NCBI GenBank assembly: GCA_001580565.1
Contig: LRBF01000213.1
Location: 86,589 to 150,588 of the forward strand
Origin: Caballeronia megalochromosomata
Lineage (GTDB): Bacteria > Pseudomonadota > Gammaproteobacteria > Burkholderiales > Burkholderiaceae
Direction: 5' to 3'
Length of the DNA: 64,000 nucleotides
Positions 17,182 to 26,600 of this stretch are shown here, piece after piece. Below the pieces are notes generated by a model that was given only the letters and a program-made list of their open reading frames with translations, searched no databases and had not been told where the DNA came from. Within the stretch, counting starts at the first letter, position 1, and every line of letters starts with the position of its first letter. The position numbers and the translations under genes are program-made.

Positions 17182-18774
17182 TCAGACTGCGGTGCGGAGC
17201 TGATCGGCAACGACCCACGGTGTGAGTTCGTTGATGCGGTTAATCGCATGGTCGGCGATGCGTGCGAGCACGAAGCGTAGATATGCCTCAGGATCGAGGC
17301 TGTTCAGTTTTGCGGTGCCAATGAGGCTATAGATTGCGGCGGCACGTTCACCGCCAGAATCGGCTCCTGCGAACAGGTAGTTACGTCGCCCTATGGCCAC
17401 CCCGCGTAGCGCGCGCTCGACTGGCAGATTGTCGATTTCAAGCTGGCCGTCATCGCAATAGCGTGTGAACGCTTCCCACCGGTTCAGCGCATAAAGGATT
17501 GCCCGACTCGTGTCCGACTTGCGCGAGAGCGTTGCCAGCATCGTTCTGAGCCACGCATGGAACTCATCGAGTAGTGGCCGCGCATGCGCCTGACGATACG
17601 CACGGCGTTCGTCGGGCGGTTTGCCCCTGATTGTCTCCTCAATCCTGTATAGCGCGCCGATGCGCTCAAGCGCTTCAGTGTTTAACGCATTGGGACGCGC
17701 TGCGTGTAATTCATAGAACTGACGTCGCGCGTGCGCCCAGCAAGCCGCCTCGGTGACGCGCCCGCTTTCGTAGATGGCCTGGTAGCCCCCGTATGCGTCG
17801 GCTTGCAGCGTACCGCTGAATGACTCGAGATGCTGTTGCGGATGGATGCCCTTGCGATCCGGCGTGTAGGCGAACCACACCGCCGGTGGCGTCATGTCAG
17901 CTGACGCACGATCATCGCGAACGTAAGCCCACAAGCGACCGGTCTTCGTCCTGCCGTTGCCCGGTGCCAGCACTGGAACTGGCGTGTCGTCCGCGTGCAG
18001 TTTCGTCGCCGACATCACGTGAGCACGCAGTGTTTCTACAAGCGGCTGCAGCAATGTTGCCGCGTGACCGACCCACTTCGCAAGCAGCGAGCGATCCAGC
18101 GCGACGCCTTCCCGGGCGTACATGACCGACTGCCGGTAAAGCGGCACGTGGTCTGCGAACTTCGAGACCAGCACGTGTGCCAGCAGCCCTGGGCCGGCGA
18201 GACCGCGTTCGATGGGACGACTCGGTGCAGGTGCCTGAGCGATGTGATCGCAACACACGCACGCAAACTTCGGGCGCACATGACGGATGACCCGGAAGCT
18301 TGCCGGTACGTACTCAAGTTGTTCGGCGACGTCTTCGCCCAGCGACTTCATCTCGCCACCGCATTCCGAACACTTCCCGGCAGATTCGGGCAAGTGCGTC
18401 CGGATCTCGCGCGGCAGATGCTCCGGCAGTGGCTTGCGCGGTGCCTGTTCCACAACCGCGCGCGGCGTCTTTGGGATTTCGACCGGCGCCGCGCCTTCAT
18501 CGGCCTCAAGCTCCTCGAGGCGCAACTCGAGTTGCTCGATCTGATGGTCCAGCTTCTCCGACTTGCGACCGAACTGCATACGGCGCAGCTTGGCAATGAG
18601 CAGCTTCAGGTGTTCGACTTCGGCTGCGCGCGATGCTAAAACGACTTGTTGCGAGTTAACCGTTTCCTGCAGTTTGAGCATCTGCGCGTCGCGCTCACGC
18701 AGCGCCGCCTCCTGGCTGATCAGCATCGCCTTCAGCGTTTGGACATCGTCGGGAAGTGGGCTCACGCGCGTCAT
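17182..18774 (-). CDS. tnpC: IS66 transposase TnpC
   Basis: 530-residue DDE transposase that cuts and joins the element ends. An N-terminal leucine-rich coiled coil (residues about 10-75) is followed by the KLRRMQFGRKSEKLD motif. A CSECGGEM and CVCC zinc-finger-like region comes next. The catalytic domain has Asp in KLHADDTPVPVL and LQADAYGGYQ, and Glu in IDNLPVERALRG. Full family length and no frameshift. Confidence 0.96.
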   Translation of the reverse strand: MTRVSPLPDDVQTLKAMLISQEAALRERDAQMLKLQETVNSQQVVLASRAAEVEHLKLLIAKLRRMQFGRKSEKLDHQIEQLELRLEELEADEGAAPVEIPKTPRAVVEQAPRKPLPEHLPREIRTHLPESAGKCSECGGEMKSLGEDVAEQLEYVPASFRVIRHVRPKFACVCCDHIAQAPAPSRPIERGLAGPGLLAHVLVSKFADHVPLYRQSVMYAREGVALDRSLLAKWVGHAATLLQPLVETLRAHVMSATKLHADDTPVPVLAPGNGRTKTGRLWAYVRDDRASADMTPPAVWFAYTPDRKGIHPQQHLESFSGTLQADAYGGYQAIYESGRVTEAACWAHARRQFYELHAARPNALNTEALERIGALYRIEETIRGKPPDERRAYRQAHARPLLDEFHAWLRTMLATLSRKSDTSRAILYALNRWEAFTRYCDDGQLEIDNLPVERALRGVAIGRRNYLFAGADSGGERAAAIYSLIGTAKLNSLDPEAYLRFVLARIADHAINRINELTPWVVADQLRTAV

Positions 18775-18803
18775 GCCGCCAGTTTACGCGTGGGCAACGA
18801 CGT

Positions 18804-19175
18804 TTACAACGCTGAGGTCGGTCGTGCTGTTCTCGTCGGCTGCCGCCAGTCGATGCCTTCCAGCAGCATCGATAGTTGCGCCGGGCTCAGACAAATAACG
18901 CCACCGTCGGCCTGAGGCCATACGAAGCGTCCCTTCTCGAGTCGCTTCATCAGCAGGCACATGCCATCGCCGCTCCACCACAGCACTTTGAGCAGGTCGC
19001 CGCGTTTGCCGCGAAACACGAAGACGTGCCCGCAGAACGGATCCTGTTCGAGCACGGTCTGCACCTTGGCAGCGAGACTGTTAAATCCGGCCCGCATGTC
19101 GGTGACTCCTGCGGCCAGCCACACCCGTGATCCGGACGGCAGGCCAACGGCGGACGGCAGCATCAGCAAGCTCAT
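18804..19175 (-). CDS. tnpB: IS66 accessory protein TnpB
   Basis: A 123-residue IS66 Orf2-type protein required for efficient transposition; its biochemical role is not established. The core ACGVTDMR-like GVTDMRAGFNSLAAKV and FVFRGKRGDLLKVLWW motifs are diagnostic. The start ATG at 19175 overlaps the tnpA stop (ATGA), typical translational coupling. A longer open frame upstream to 19292 lies inside tnpA. Confidence 0.94.
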   Translation of the reverse strand: MSLLMLPSAVGLPSGSRVWLAAGVTDMRAGFNSLAAKVQTVLEQDPFCGHVFVFRGKRGDLLKVLWWSGDGMCLLMKRLEKGRFVWPQADGGVICLSPAQLSMLLEGIDWRQPTRTARPTSAL

Positions 19176-19573
19176 CGAGCAAGGCCCCGCACGATCTTGA
19201 TCAGGGTTGCGATAGGCGTGTCGGCGCTCAGGCGTAGCCGGACCTCGCCACATTCGACCTCGTACATGCTGGCGCTGCCCGATGATGGGCACGTCGGTAC
19301 TTCCGGTGAAGGCTCAGCCACGGCCACTGGTAGCCAGTTGAGTGCAGTCGCCTCCGGCAGCGGAACGTCGGGTATGCCGAAATCGCCGGACAGATAATGA
19401 CGACGCCATTTGAACAGCAGATTGGCGTTGATGTCGTGCTCGCGAGCGATGAGCGCAGCCGACGCGCCCGGCTTGAGCGTCGCCTCGACGATCTGCCGCT
19501 TGAACTCGACAGAAAAATTCGGTCGCTTGGACCGTTTGGATTGAGGAGAGCTGTCCACTGTTGCGTCCACCAT
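19172..19573 (-). CDS. tnpA: IS66 accessory protein TnpA
   Basis: 133 residues with an N-terminal helix-turn-helix of the Orf1 type (FSVEFKRQIVEATLKPG, then ALIAREHDINANLLFKWRRHY), typical of IS66/IS3 DNA-binding first proteins. The C-terminal half ends with the IATLIKIVRGL helix. It is the first gene of the transposition operon, starting 68 bp inside the right inverted repeat. Confidence 0.93.
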   Translation of the reverse strand: MVDATVDSSPQSKRSKRPNFSVEFKRQIVEATLKPGASAALIAREHDINANLLFKWRRHYLSGDFGIPDVPLPEATALNWLPVAVAEPSPEVPTCPSSGSASMYEVECGEVRLRLSADTPIATLIKIVRGLAR

Positions 19574-19641
19574 TCATTTGGTGGGCACCAAAGTAGCCAA
19601 ACTCAACGACGAAATCTACACGGTATTGAGGACTCGCTTAC

Positions 19642-19649
19642 TTGCCGGC
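19642..19649. repeat. IS66 target-site duplication, right copy
   Basis: An exact second copy of TTGCCGGC directly outside the right end of the IS66 element. Confidence 0.95.
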
Positions 19650-20528
19650 GCTGAAATCAACGCTACCAAATAACGCAACGATCAACGCTACGATCAACGC
19701 AACGAGCCTGCCGACCCTCCCGAGCTAGCTGGGTCAACCAGTCCGAGCGCTCAGCGGAGCAGTTCGAAAGCGGAAACACTCTAAAAGTACAGCGGGCTCC
19801 GCGAAGACTGTCGACAAGGGCAACTTCGGCATCGAAAGGATGGGCAGCCTACGCAGAGGTTGCGGTGCGGAATGTAGCCTCACGGGGAAGTATGAGCTTT
19901 TCCGTGATGGCTAACGGGGCATATCCGCTGTCTGAAAGGCAGCTTCAAACGGCGCGGCGGCGTCAACCCGCCGCTCGGTGAGACGGGCGTATCAAATCCT
20001 AGAAAAATCGAGCCCTTCACTGCTTCAGAGCGTCTGGAGATGCATACGACTGGGCGGCGGTACTGGAGACCACTCAATGGTCGTCGGTTCCTTCCCGGGC
20101 CAGGCTATTCGGGCCATTTCTGTTACCGCTCGGAAAACCCGGCATCCACTCGGCGCGCCCGGAAACCTGCAAGCTTTTGGAAGGCGGAACGCCAGCCTCA
20201 ACAGCGTGCGGTATCAACGTGATAGCCTGATTTAGATGCCTTCGTCCGCAACCCAAGATTCGAGTCAAGCCGCGATATGGTGAAGGCACCATGCGGGGAG
20301 CGGCCGCTGCATTCCGGAATGCGGAATGGCCCTAGTTGAGGCCGCGAGAACAAAGAAGTCAGAAGTGTGATTCGACCTCGACCAAATACGTGGCGGATGC
20401 TGGTATTATAGTAGAATGCCTCTTCCATCGAAGAGTAAATCAGCAGACGCGATACGTTCCTTCGACCGTTTTCGGGGTCATTGCTCCGGTTAGGCGGCAT
20501 TTTGTCGATTTGGCAACGGACTAAATAG
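19650..20528 (+). other. Non-coding gap with short direct repeats
   Basis: Nearly 880 bp without a supported gene. At 19681-19704 two near-identical 12-mers, ATCAACGCTACG and ATCAACGCAACG, stand in tandem, with looser copies just to the left (19656 onward). The centre (19850-20290) is GC-rich and open in several frames but without recognisable protein. The last 130 bp (AT-rich, with ATTATAGTAGAAT at 20405-20417) probably hold the promoter of the XRE-cupin gene. Confidence 0.4.
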
Positions 20529-21137
20529 ATGAGTAGGAAGATTACCCCTCCGCCAGAACCTTTGGCGGAACACGATCTTGCACAGGAATTTGGACGGCGG
20601 GTGCGCACGCTCCGAGACCGCAGCGAGCTTACACTCGAAGAACTCGCGAGCAGGTCTGGCGTGAGTCGGGCCATGCTTTCCAAGGTCGAGCGGGGAGAGA
20701 AATCGCCGACCATTGGGGTGGCAAAGCGGATAGCGCATGCACTCGATTCGACGCTTAGCTTTCTGACTGGTGGGATGGAGGACCGGCAGGCAGTGGTAGT
20801 TGTCCGTCACGACCAACGTCATGTCTTTCGCGACAGTGAGACAGGGTTCGAGCGCCACCTGCTTTCGCCAACCATGGTTGGCAGTCGGGTTGAACTGTTG
20901 CAGCACTGGCTCCCGGCGGGAGTATCCACCGGAATGATGCCTGCGTATCGCAGCGGTACGGAAAAGCATGTTGCCGTGGCGCAGGGCGAACTGATCGTTA
21001 CCCTCCCTGGGCAAGAGATCCAACTTGCTGAAGGCGACGCGCTCTTCTTCGAGGCGAAGGTCGAACACGCCTTCACAAATCGTTCGAAGAAAAACTGCTC
21101 GTACTATCTCGTGATCTCGCATCGCGACGATAAGTAA
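20529..21137 (+). CDS. XRE-family regulator with C-terminal cupin domain
   Basis: 202 residues. A Cro/CI-type helix-turn-helix spans roughly residues 22-75 (LTLEELASRSGVSRAMLSKVERG). A cupin sensor fold follows at about 125-195 (HVAVAQGELIVTLPGQEIQLAEGDALFFEA). Proteins of this architecture (PuuR/SutR-like) sense small metabolites and repress catabolic or amino-acid genes. It sits 163 bp upstream of, and on the same strand as, the FAH hydrolase and lactonase-like genes, so it probably regulates them. The ATG at 20529 has no clear Shine-Dalgarno sequence. Confidence 0.9.
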   Translation: MSRKITPPPEPLAEHDLAQEFGRRVRTLRDRSELTLEELASRSGVSRAMLSKVERGEKSPTIGVAKRIAHALDSTLSFLTGGMEDRQAVVVVRHDQRHVFRDSETGFERHLLSPTMVGSRVELLQHWLPAGVSTGMMPAYRSGTEKHVAVAQGELIVTLPGQEIQLAEGDALFFEAKVEHAFTNRSKKNCSYYLVISHRDDK

Positions 21138-21300
21138 CAGGACATGCCGGCAACATCCAGCATCTCTTTCCTCTTGACGTTCTTCTATGGAAGATTTAAT
21201 CTACTTCAGATTCGCGAGTGGATTCAATGATCCGATTGTCGCGTCGTTTGCCAGACGCTCGTCCTCTCGCTAACAAATAGCGAACGTTTAGGAGTACAGA

Positions 21301-22221
21301 ATGGATAATACTGCGCTCAACGTTGGGCAATTAAATTTAAAGCTCGCGAACCTTCGCGTAAGCGGCGGGTTGGCCCTCGGAGCTGAAATCAACGGGCGCG
21401 TCGTCAGTATCACGCACGCGGGCCCTGCATTGTTCCTGCCGGCGCCGGTCGACATGGACGACTTGCTCCAGAATAATCGAGCTGCTGATGTTCGTGCAAT
21501 TGTAGACCGGCTTCATGCCGACGGTAACATTGAGCCGTTCGTCCTTCCTAACGCAACTTTCGCGCCGTTGGTAACTCGGCCCCAGAAGATCATCTGCGTT
21601 GGCTTTAACTACCAGGCGCACGCGGCTGAGACCGGCACTGCTATTCCCAAGGCACCTCCGCTGTTCGCAAAGTATGCAAACGCGCTAAACCACCATAACG
21701 GCGTGGTCGAGCTTCCGACGTCTGTGGACAGGGAATTTGACTACGAGACTGAACTCGTAGTTGTGTTCGGACAACGTTGCAGGAATGTGTCCGAATCCGA
21801 TGCGTTGTCCGTGGTAGCCGGATACAGCATTGGAAACGACATAAGCGCTAGAGGTTTGCAAAACATTACCTCGCAGTTCATGGCCGGGAAGATGTCTGAC
21901 GGTTTCGCTCCTTTGGGGCCCTGGCTTGCTACTAGCGATCGCATTCCTGATCCGAACAACCTGCATCTGCAAACACGGATGAACGGTGAGATCAGGCAGC
22001 ACAGCAATACTAGCGAAATGATCTTCGATTGCCGAAAAATCATTAGCTATGTAACAAGCATCATGACTGTGGAGGCCGGCGACGTTCTCTTCACTGGCAC
22101 GCCGCCCGGTGTCATCTGGGGTCAAAAAATACCGCGGGAAGAACGCCAATGGATTAAGTCCGGTGACAGAGTCGTATCGTCAATCGAAGGGCTTGATGAA
22201 TTAATCATTGATTTTCGCTAA
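21301..22221 (+). CDS. Fumarylacetoacetate hydrolase family protein (1 of 3)
   Basis: 306 residues. FAH-family enzymes use a divalent metal to hydrolyse, decarboxylate or isomerise beta-diketo or oxo-acids. The metal ligands appear as E149 and E151 (FDYETEL) and D180 (IGNDISARGLQ). The binding motifs ICVGFNYQAHAAE and FTGTPPGV are conserved. AGGAG at 21290-21294 sits 6 bases before the ATG. The lactonase-like gene follows after 12 bp, so they are co-translated; ring opening then C-C or keto-acid processing is a reasonable order. The substrate is unknown. Confidence 0.9.
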   Translation: MDNTALNVGQLNLKLANLRVSGGLALGAEINGRVVSITHAGPALFLPAPVDMDDLLQNNRAADVRAIVDRLHADGNIEPFVLPNATFAPLVTRPQKIICVGFNYQAHAAETGTAIPKAPPLFAKYANALNHHNGVVELPTSVDREFDYETELVVVFGQRCRNVSESDALSVVAGYSIGNDISARGLQNITSQFMAGKMSDGFAPLGPWLATSDRIPDPNNLHLQTRMNGEIRQHSNTSEMIFDCRKIISYVTSIMTVEAGDVLFTGTPPGVIWGQKIPREERQWIKSGDRVVSSIEGLDELIIDFR

Positions 22222-22233
22222 ACGGAGCTTGTC

Positions 22234-23016
22234 ATGACCAACGACGCGACTATCGAAAAGTTGTACATTCTCGATGGCGGCATCGCCAAGGTCGACGATG
22301 CGTCCATTTATTCTCCTGGCGTCGACGTTGGGAAGCCAATGACGCTAAGTTGTAACGCGTACCTCATCCGTCATCAGGGCAAGTGGATGCTGTGGGACAC
22401 AGGTACGCAGGATGACCTGATAGATGAACCCGAAGGACGCGTCATCGCTCACGGGATCCGCGGAACCGTCACCAAGACGCTCGCATCTCAACTAGAAGAG
22501 ATCGGAGTGTATCCCGATGATGTAGGCATCCTTGCGCTCTCGCATGCGCACTATGATCACGTTGGGAATTGCCGGCTGTTCGTGGATGCGGAATGGATCG
22601 TCCAGAGGGCAGAGTACGACGCCATGTTCGGAGAAGATCCCGCTGAGTATGGTTTTCGTCCAGAACTTTACGAGTCGCTGCGAGCCAATAAGCGCACGTT
22701 AATCGATGGCGATCACGATGTTTTTGGTGATAGCGCTGTACGGATCATTTTTACGCCAGGTCATACGCCAGGCCATTGTTCTTTGCTGATAAATCTTCCT
22801 GAAAAGGGAAAGGTTTTACTGAGCGGAGACGTTGCGCATAACCGACGAAACTTCCAGTGTCGGTGTGTTCCGTCGTTCAATGCCAACAAGCTGTTGTCTG
22901 TTGCCTCCATGAACAAAGTGGACGAATTGCTTGAGTCAGAAGGCGCAACATTGATTGTAAATCACGATATAGCTCAAAACGAATCGCTCCCCCATGCGCC
23001 ACGATGGATTGCGTGA
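22234..23016 (+). CDS. Metallo-beta-lactamase-fold hydrolase, AHL-lactonase-like
   Basis: 260 residues. The dinuclear zinc motif HxHxDH is H104, H106, D108, H109 in SHAHYDHVG, with the later ligands in TPGHTPGH and GDVAHN. Architecture and length resemble the N-acyl-homoserine lactonase group (AttM/AiiB-like), which open lactone rings. Many members act on other lactones. The location behind an FAH hydrolase suggests a lactone formed during catabolism rather than signal quenching, but both are possible. GGAG at 22222-22226 region precedes the ATG. Confidence 0.85.
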   Translation: MTNDATIEKLYILDGGIAKVDDASIYSPGVDVGKPMTLSCNAYLIRHQGKWMLWDTGTQDDLIDEPEGRVIAHGIRGTVTKTLASQLEEIGVYPDDVGILALSHAHYDHVGNCRLFVDAEWIVQRAEYDAMFGEDPAEYGFRPELYESLRANKRTLIDGDHDVFGDSAVRIIFTPGHTPGHCSLLINLPEKGKVLLSGDVAHNRRNFQCRCVPSFNANKLLSVASMNKVDELLESEGATLIVNHDIAQNESLPHAPRWIA

Positions 23017-23660
23017 TCCGTGCTCGGCCTTGGACGATAGCCTTGAGTACTCAGCCAGAAGATTTCCGGTCCGTCATTGACGGCGGTGGCAAAAGCCGCG
23101 CGCGTCGAACAGCAACTCTGCCGTTCGCATCAATCCAGCGTGCAATGCGGCAGTATGTTTTTAAATAACGCTCCGAGTTGAAGCATAGTCTCCGAAAATC
23201 GACAAAATAACCGTGTTCGATTGATCGGCGTGTAGCCAGGGAAGAGTGCCCCGTGGCTTGCTCCGCGGGATCTCTGGCTCGTGACTCCGCGCCACCCATG
23301 AGGGCGACCAGACAATTGCTTCGTGACAAACCTGCTGTCTCGCTTCCGTGGCCGCTCTAGTTATGAGCATAGTAGAATCTAGAAGCCGAAGAATCGCTGT
23401 CTCGGAAAGCGATGATTGAGCGAAGTAAGCTTGCGTACGATTGATAGTTGTCGCGCGTTTTTTGCACACCACGAAAATTTATCTTGATGGGAGACTAACG
23501 GTGTGCTGTGCCTAATGAGTCGCGTGGGTGGTCGATCTCGATACGTGTCTCATGCGTATGACGGGATGATGCAGGAATCCGTGCATTGGGAAATTGGGAT
23601 CTCCGAACGTTGGGTGATTAGGCAGAATGCGTCACGTTCACCCCATAGACCAAATATGAC
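23017..23660 (+). other. Gap before LysR, no gene recognised
   Basis: About 640 bp. Short frames on both strands lack motifs. ATAGTAGAAT at 23369-23378 recurs upstream of the XRE-cupin gene (20408-20417), but a repeated decamer is expected by chance in a window of this size. The final 150 bp probably contain the LysR promoter. Confidence 0.4.
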
Positions 23661-24572
23661 ATGCTCATCGAGCCGCAGTCACTGAAGTATTTTGCTGAAG
23701 TCGCGCGTACTGGCTCGCTGCGACAAGCGTCGGAGACGTTCTTTGTTGCCCCTAGCGCGATCAGCAAACAGATCAGTAACCTTGAGAAGGAATTAGGCAC
23801 GGCGCTGTTCGACCGTTCGCCACGAGGTGCCGTGTTGACGGTAGCGGGCCAATTGTTGCTAGATTACGTAAATTCCAACACCCGCCGTGTTGAAGAGCTA
23901 TACGCCGCGATCAATGACCTGAGCTCTCTGCGGCGCGGTCTGGTGCGAATTGCGCTGGTTGAGGCAGCTGTTCACAGCTTCATCCCCGACCTTATCACCG
24001 AGTTTTCAGTAGAGTATCCCGGGATATCGGTACATCTTGATGTCTGTGGAACCGCACAGATTGTTGAAGCGCTCGTCGAGCATGGTGCCGACATTGGCAT
24101 GGCATTTAATGTCCTAAATCGAGACGATATCAATCTTCATGGACGCTCGGTCCAGCCGCTGATGATGATCTGTCGCCCGGAGCATCCGTTGTCTGTGCGA
24201 AAATCGGTGTCGATGTCTGAACTCACCAACACGAGGGTTGCTCTTCCGACTCGGGCTTTCGGAATCCGGTATTTGATCGACAAAGCCGCGGAGCGGGAAA
24301 ACATTCAACTCCGTGCCACGGTCGAAGCGAACTCACTGCAGGTCATCAAAAACCTCTGTAGGCAATCAGACATCGTGAGTTTCATGCCACCGCTAACGTT
24401 AATGCATGAAGTGTCTCATGGATGGCTGCGCGCGATACCGCTTGACGGGCACGACTCTGAATCAGCGACTATTGACGTAGTCACCTCGCGGAGCCGCCAG
24501 CTCCCCGCAGCGGCACAAAATTTCCTCAAACTACTGCTCCTACGTCTCCGCGCGCCGCGACAGTCGGTTTGA
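23661..24572 (+). CDS. LysR-family transcriptional regulator
   Basis: 303 residues. The N-terminal winged helix-turn-helix is clear (SLKYFAEVARTGSLRQASETFF, recognition region SAISKQISNLEKELG), followed by an effector-binding domain. There is no divergent partner gene: the upstream neighbour runs in the same direction and the downstream MocR gene is convergent. Its target is not obvious, with the FAH-lactonase pair upstream as the nearest candidate. The ATG at 23661 lacks a clear ribosome site. Confidence 0.9.
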   Translation: MLIEPQSLKYFAEVARTGSLRQASETFFVAPSAISKQISNLEKELGTALFDRSPRGAVLTVAGQLLLDYVNSNTRRVEELYAAINDLSSLRRGLVRIALVEAAVHSFIPDLITEFSVEYPGISVHLDVCGTAQIVEALVEHGADIGMAFNVLNRDDINLHGRSVQPLMMICRPEHPLSVRKSVSMSELTNTRVALPTRAFGIRYLIDKAAERENIQLRATVEANSLQVIKNLCRQSDIVSFMPPLTLMHEVSHGWLRAIPLDGHDSESATIDVVTSRSRQLPAAAQNFLKLLLLRLRAPRQSV

Positions 24573-24660
24573 CTTCGGCGTTAAGTGAGCCAATTTTACT
24601 CGGCGCGTCGCAGCGCGCAGTGACGCGGATATCCGTGGCGTGTATATACCGGCGCGACGA

Positions 24661-24876
24661 TTACTGACTTTTGAGCCTAGCCACCGTTTGCGGGGAAGTC
24701 TCAATCCTTCGCAGGCCGTTGCGGAGCGCAAACAACCCGAGTGCCGATACTAGAATGACGCCGGCAAGTAGCAGAAGAGGATAGAACTCGCACCGTGGGT
24801 CGCTCCCGGTTCGTTTTGGACTGAACGCGCTGTAACAATGCGCACCGCTGCCTGGACCAAAAGTTCGAATACTCCA
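24661..24876 (-). pseudogene. Possible C-terminal remnant of a membrane protein
   Basis: Reading leftward, an open stretch of 71 codons without a start ends in TAA at 24663-24661. It contains one convincing transmembrane helix (YPLLLLAGVILVSALGLFAL) and an Arg-rich tail. A second frame just upstream (to 25079) is open too, as if one gene had been frameshifted. The surrounding gap (24573-25084) has no intact gene. I do not recognise the family. Confidence 0.3.
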
Positions 24877-25084
24877 TCATGGACGGTGAAGTGGCCTATC
24901 TCCTCCACCGCGACCCGATACGGCGCCAAAACTAAGCGGATTCGATCAAGGCGATACGCCAGCGAATCGTGACCCGTATTGACCTCTTTAGGAGGCCGGC
25001 GTCGAACTAAATGGCGTACTTGCGTTTCGTTACTACAATGAGTGGACGATAAGCCACTAACTTTAAAGTTCGAGTGCAAATGAC

Positions 25085-26533
25085 CTAGTTGCTAGTGGGC
25101 GAACTCACGAGTTGATCTTTTGCAAGCTGGCCCAAACGGCGAACACCGTCCGCGACCTGCTGGCTCCAAGTGTGTCCTGCACTTAAGCGTAGACAATTGC
25201 GAAACCGGCCGCTGGCTGAAAAAGCAATACCAGGGGCGAAGCAAATGCCCTCCTCGAGCGCTCGGTCAAAGAGCGCACGCGAATCGAATCGCCTTGGCAT
25301 TTCGAGCCAGAGCACATATCCACCAACGGGCTGGCTGACTTTCGTATCAGGTGGGAAGCTTTCCTCGATGGTACGTGTCATGCGCGCTAAATTGTCTTCG
25401 AATATTCTACGAATCGCTCGCAGGTGCACTTCGTAAGCACCGCTCTCCAAGAAGTCCGCAAGAGCGACTTGCGGTAAGGCCGGACTGCATAAGCTGAACG
25501 CTAGCTTCCGTTCCATCAACTGCTGGGCGTATTTACGGGCCGCTAGCCAGCCAATCCGATAGCCCGGCGCAAGGCTTTTCGAGAACGACCCGCAGTAGAT
25601 AGTGTTGCCGCCGTTGTCTAAAGCGATAAAGGGCTTCGGCTTCTCGCGGCCAAAGTAAATATCGCCGTAGACGTCGTCCTCGATGAGCGGCACGTTATGT
25701 CGGTCGAGAATCGCGAGCAACTCCCGCTTGTCTGGCTCCGGCATCGCCGAGCCCAGCGGATTGTTGAAGTTTGAGGACAATACGCAAGCGGCCACAGGCA
25801 CTGATTCGAGCAACCCTGCAAGCGCGTCAACGTCTACACCGCGGGTCGGGTGTGTTGGCAATTCAAAAGCCTTCAGGCCAAGCATTTCGATAGTGTGGAG
25901 AAGGCCGAAGTAGCTCGGCGATTCGATGGCGATCGTGTCTCCACGCGTTGCGACCACGGTCAGCGCCAAGGTGAGTGCCTCGGTGCAACCGGCTGTGATA
26001 ATCACATCATCCGGTGAAAGTGTGTGACCGACGCGCATCGCCCGCTTCGCGATTTCGCATCGCAATCGCATGTCGCCGCTTGGTGGGGTGTAGATATTAT
26101 GCCGCACGCCGTGCTGTCGTGCGGCGCGAGCAAGCGCCAGATCGAGTCGCTTTGCTTGCATCAGTTCTGCGTCAGGAAACGCGCAGCCGAGCGGTACCAG
26201 CGCGGGGTTTGACGCATGCTCAAGTAATGCGGCCACCACTCCGCTAATCGATACAGAAGACGGTTTCGCGGCCGCGCGCGACGTCGACGGCAAGCCCAGC
26301 GCTTTACGTCTCGTCGCTGCCACGTAAAAGCCCGACTGCGGTCTTGCGATGAGGACACCGCGATCTTCGAGAAGTCTGTATGCCTGTAGCGCTGTGGAAA
26401 TACTTATCTGATGCTGTTCGCTGACTGCGCGAACAGAGGGGAGGCGAGCGCCCGGAGCCAGCGCACCGTTGTCGATCATACCGACGATGAGCGAAGCCAA
26501 CTGCTCGTAACGAAACGGAGTAGGTGCGTGCAC
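25085..26533 (-). CDS. MocR-family regulator (GntR winged helix fused to aminotransferase-like domain)
   Basis: 482 residues, normal for MocR. Residues 8-75 form a GntR-type winged helix (LPSVRAVSEQHQISISTALQAY). Residues about 110-470 are a fold-type I aminotransferase-like domain with a PLP lysine K319 in SFSKSLAPGYRIGW. MocR proteins sense PLP-bound amino acids or amines, and generally bind direct repeats upstream of an enzyme or transporter gene. A matching direct-repeat promoter lies 68 bp upstream (26601-26661), and sites of the same architecture precede the aminotransferase at 44.8 kb and phzF at 51.8 kb. I infer these are its regulon. Confidence 0.92.
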   Translation of the reverse strand: MHAPTPFRYEQLASLIVGMIDNGALAPGARLPSVRAVSEQHQISISTALQAYRLLEDRGVLIARPQSGFYVAATRRKALGLPSTSRAAAKPSSVSISGVVAALLEHASNPALVPLGCAFPDAELMQAKRLDLALARAARQHGVRHNIYTPPSGDMRLRCEIAKRAMRVGHTLSPDDVIITAGCTEALTLALTVVATRGDTIAIESPSYFGLLHTIEMLGLKAFELPTHPTRGVDVDALAGLLESVPVAACVLSSNFNNPLGSAMPEPDKRELLAILDRHNVPLIEDDVYGDIYFGREKPKPFIALDNGGNTIYCGSFSKSLAPGYRIGWLAARKYAQQLMERKLAFSLCSPALPQVALADFLESGAYEVHLRAIRRIFEDNLARMTRTIEESFPPDTKVSQPVGGYVLWLEMPRRFDSRALFDRALEEGICFAPGIAFSASGRFRNCLRLSAGHTWSQQVADGVRRLGQLAKDQLVSSPTSN

Positions 26534-26600
26534 GGCAGCTTCCTGTCATGTTGAGTAATTCCAACGATTATCGATCCGCGCCGGCCGTTTGCCAAGGATG

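Larger units (their letters stand above)
17139..19641 (-). mobile_element. Complete IS66-family insertion sequence (2503 bp)
   Basis: Both ends begin GTAAGCG reading inward (left from 17139, right on the complement from 19641). Partial identity continues over about 22 bp (15 matches). Identical 8-bp TTGCCGGC duplications flank the element. It carries tnpA, tnpB and tnpC on the minus strand with the family gene order and a four-base tnpA/tnpB overlap. All three frames are intact, so the insertion looks recent and possibly active. It sits between the RraA-like gene and the XRE-cupin gene and breaks no recognisable gene. Confidence 0.96.

Noticed and set aside
17820..18639. Long plus-strand frames inside tnpC
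   Set aside because: They are antisense shadows of the IS66 transposase in GC-rich DNA.
22234..23016. Quorum-quenching cluster built around the lactonase-like protein
   Set aside because: The lactonase-like gene is coupled to an FAH hydrolase and no luxI/luxR-type gene is visible, so a catabolic lactonase is the simpler reading.
20408..23378. Shared decamer ATAGTAGAAT upstream of the XRE-cupin and LysR genes as a common operator
   Set aside because: Thousands of decamer coincidences are expected in 64 kb and no further aligned structure was found.
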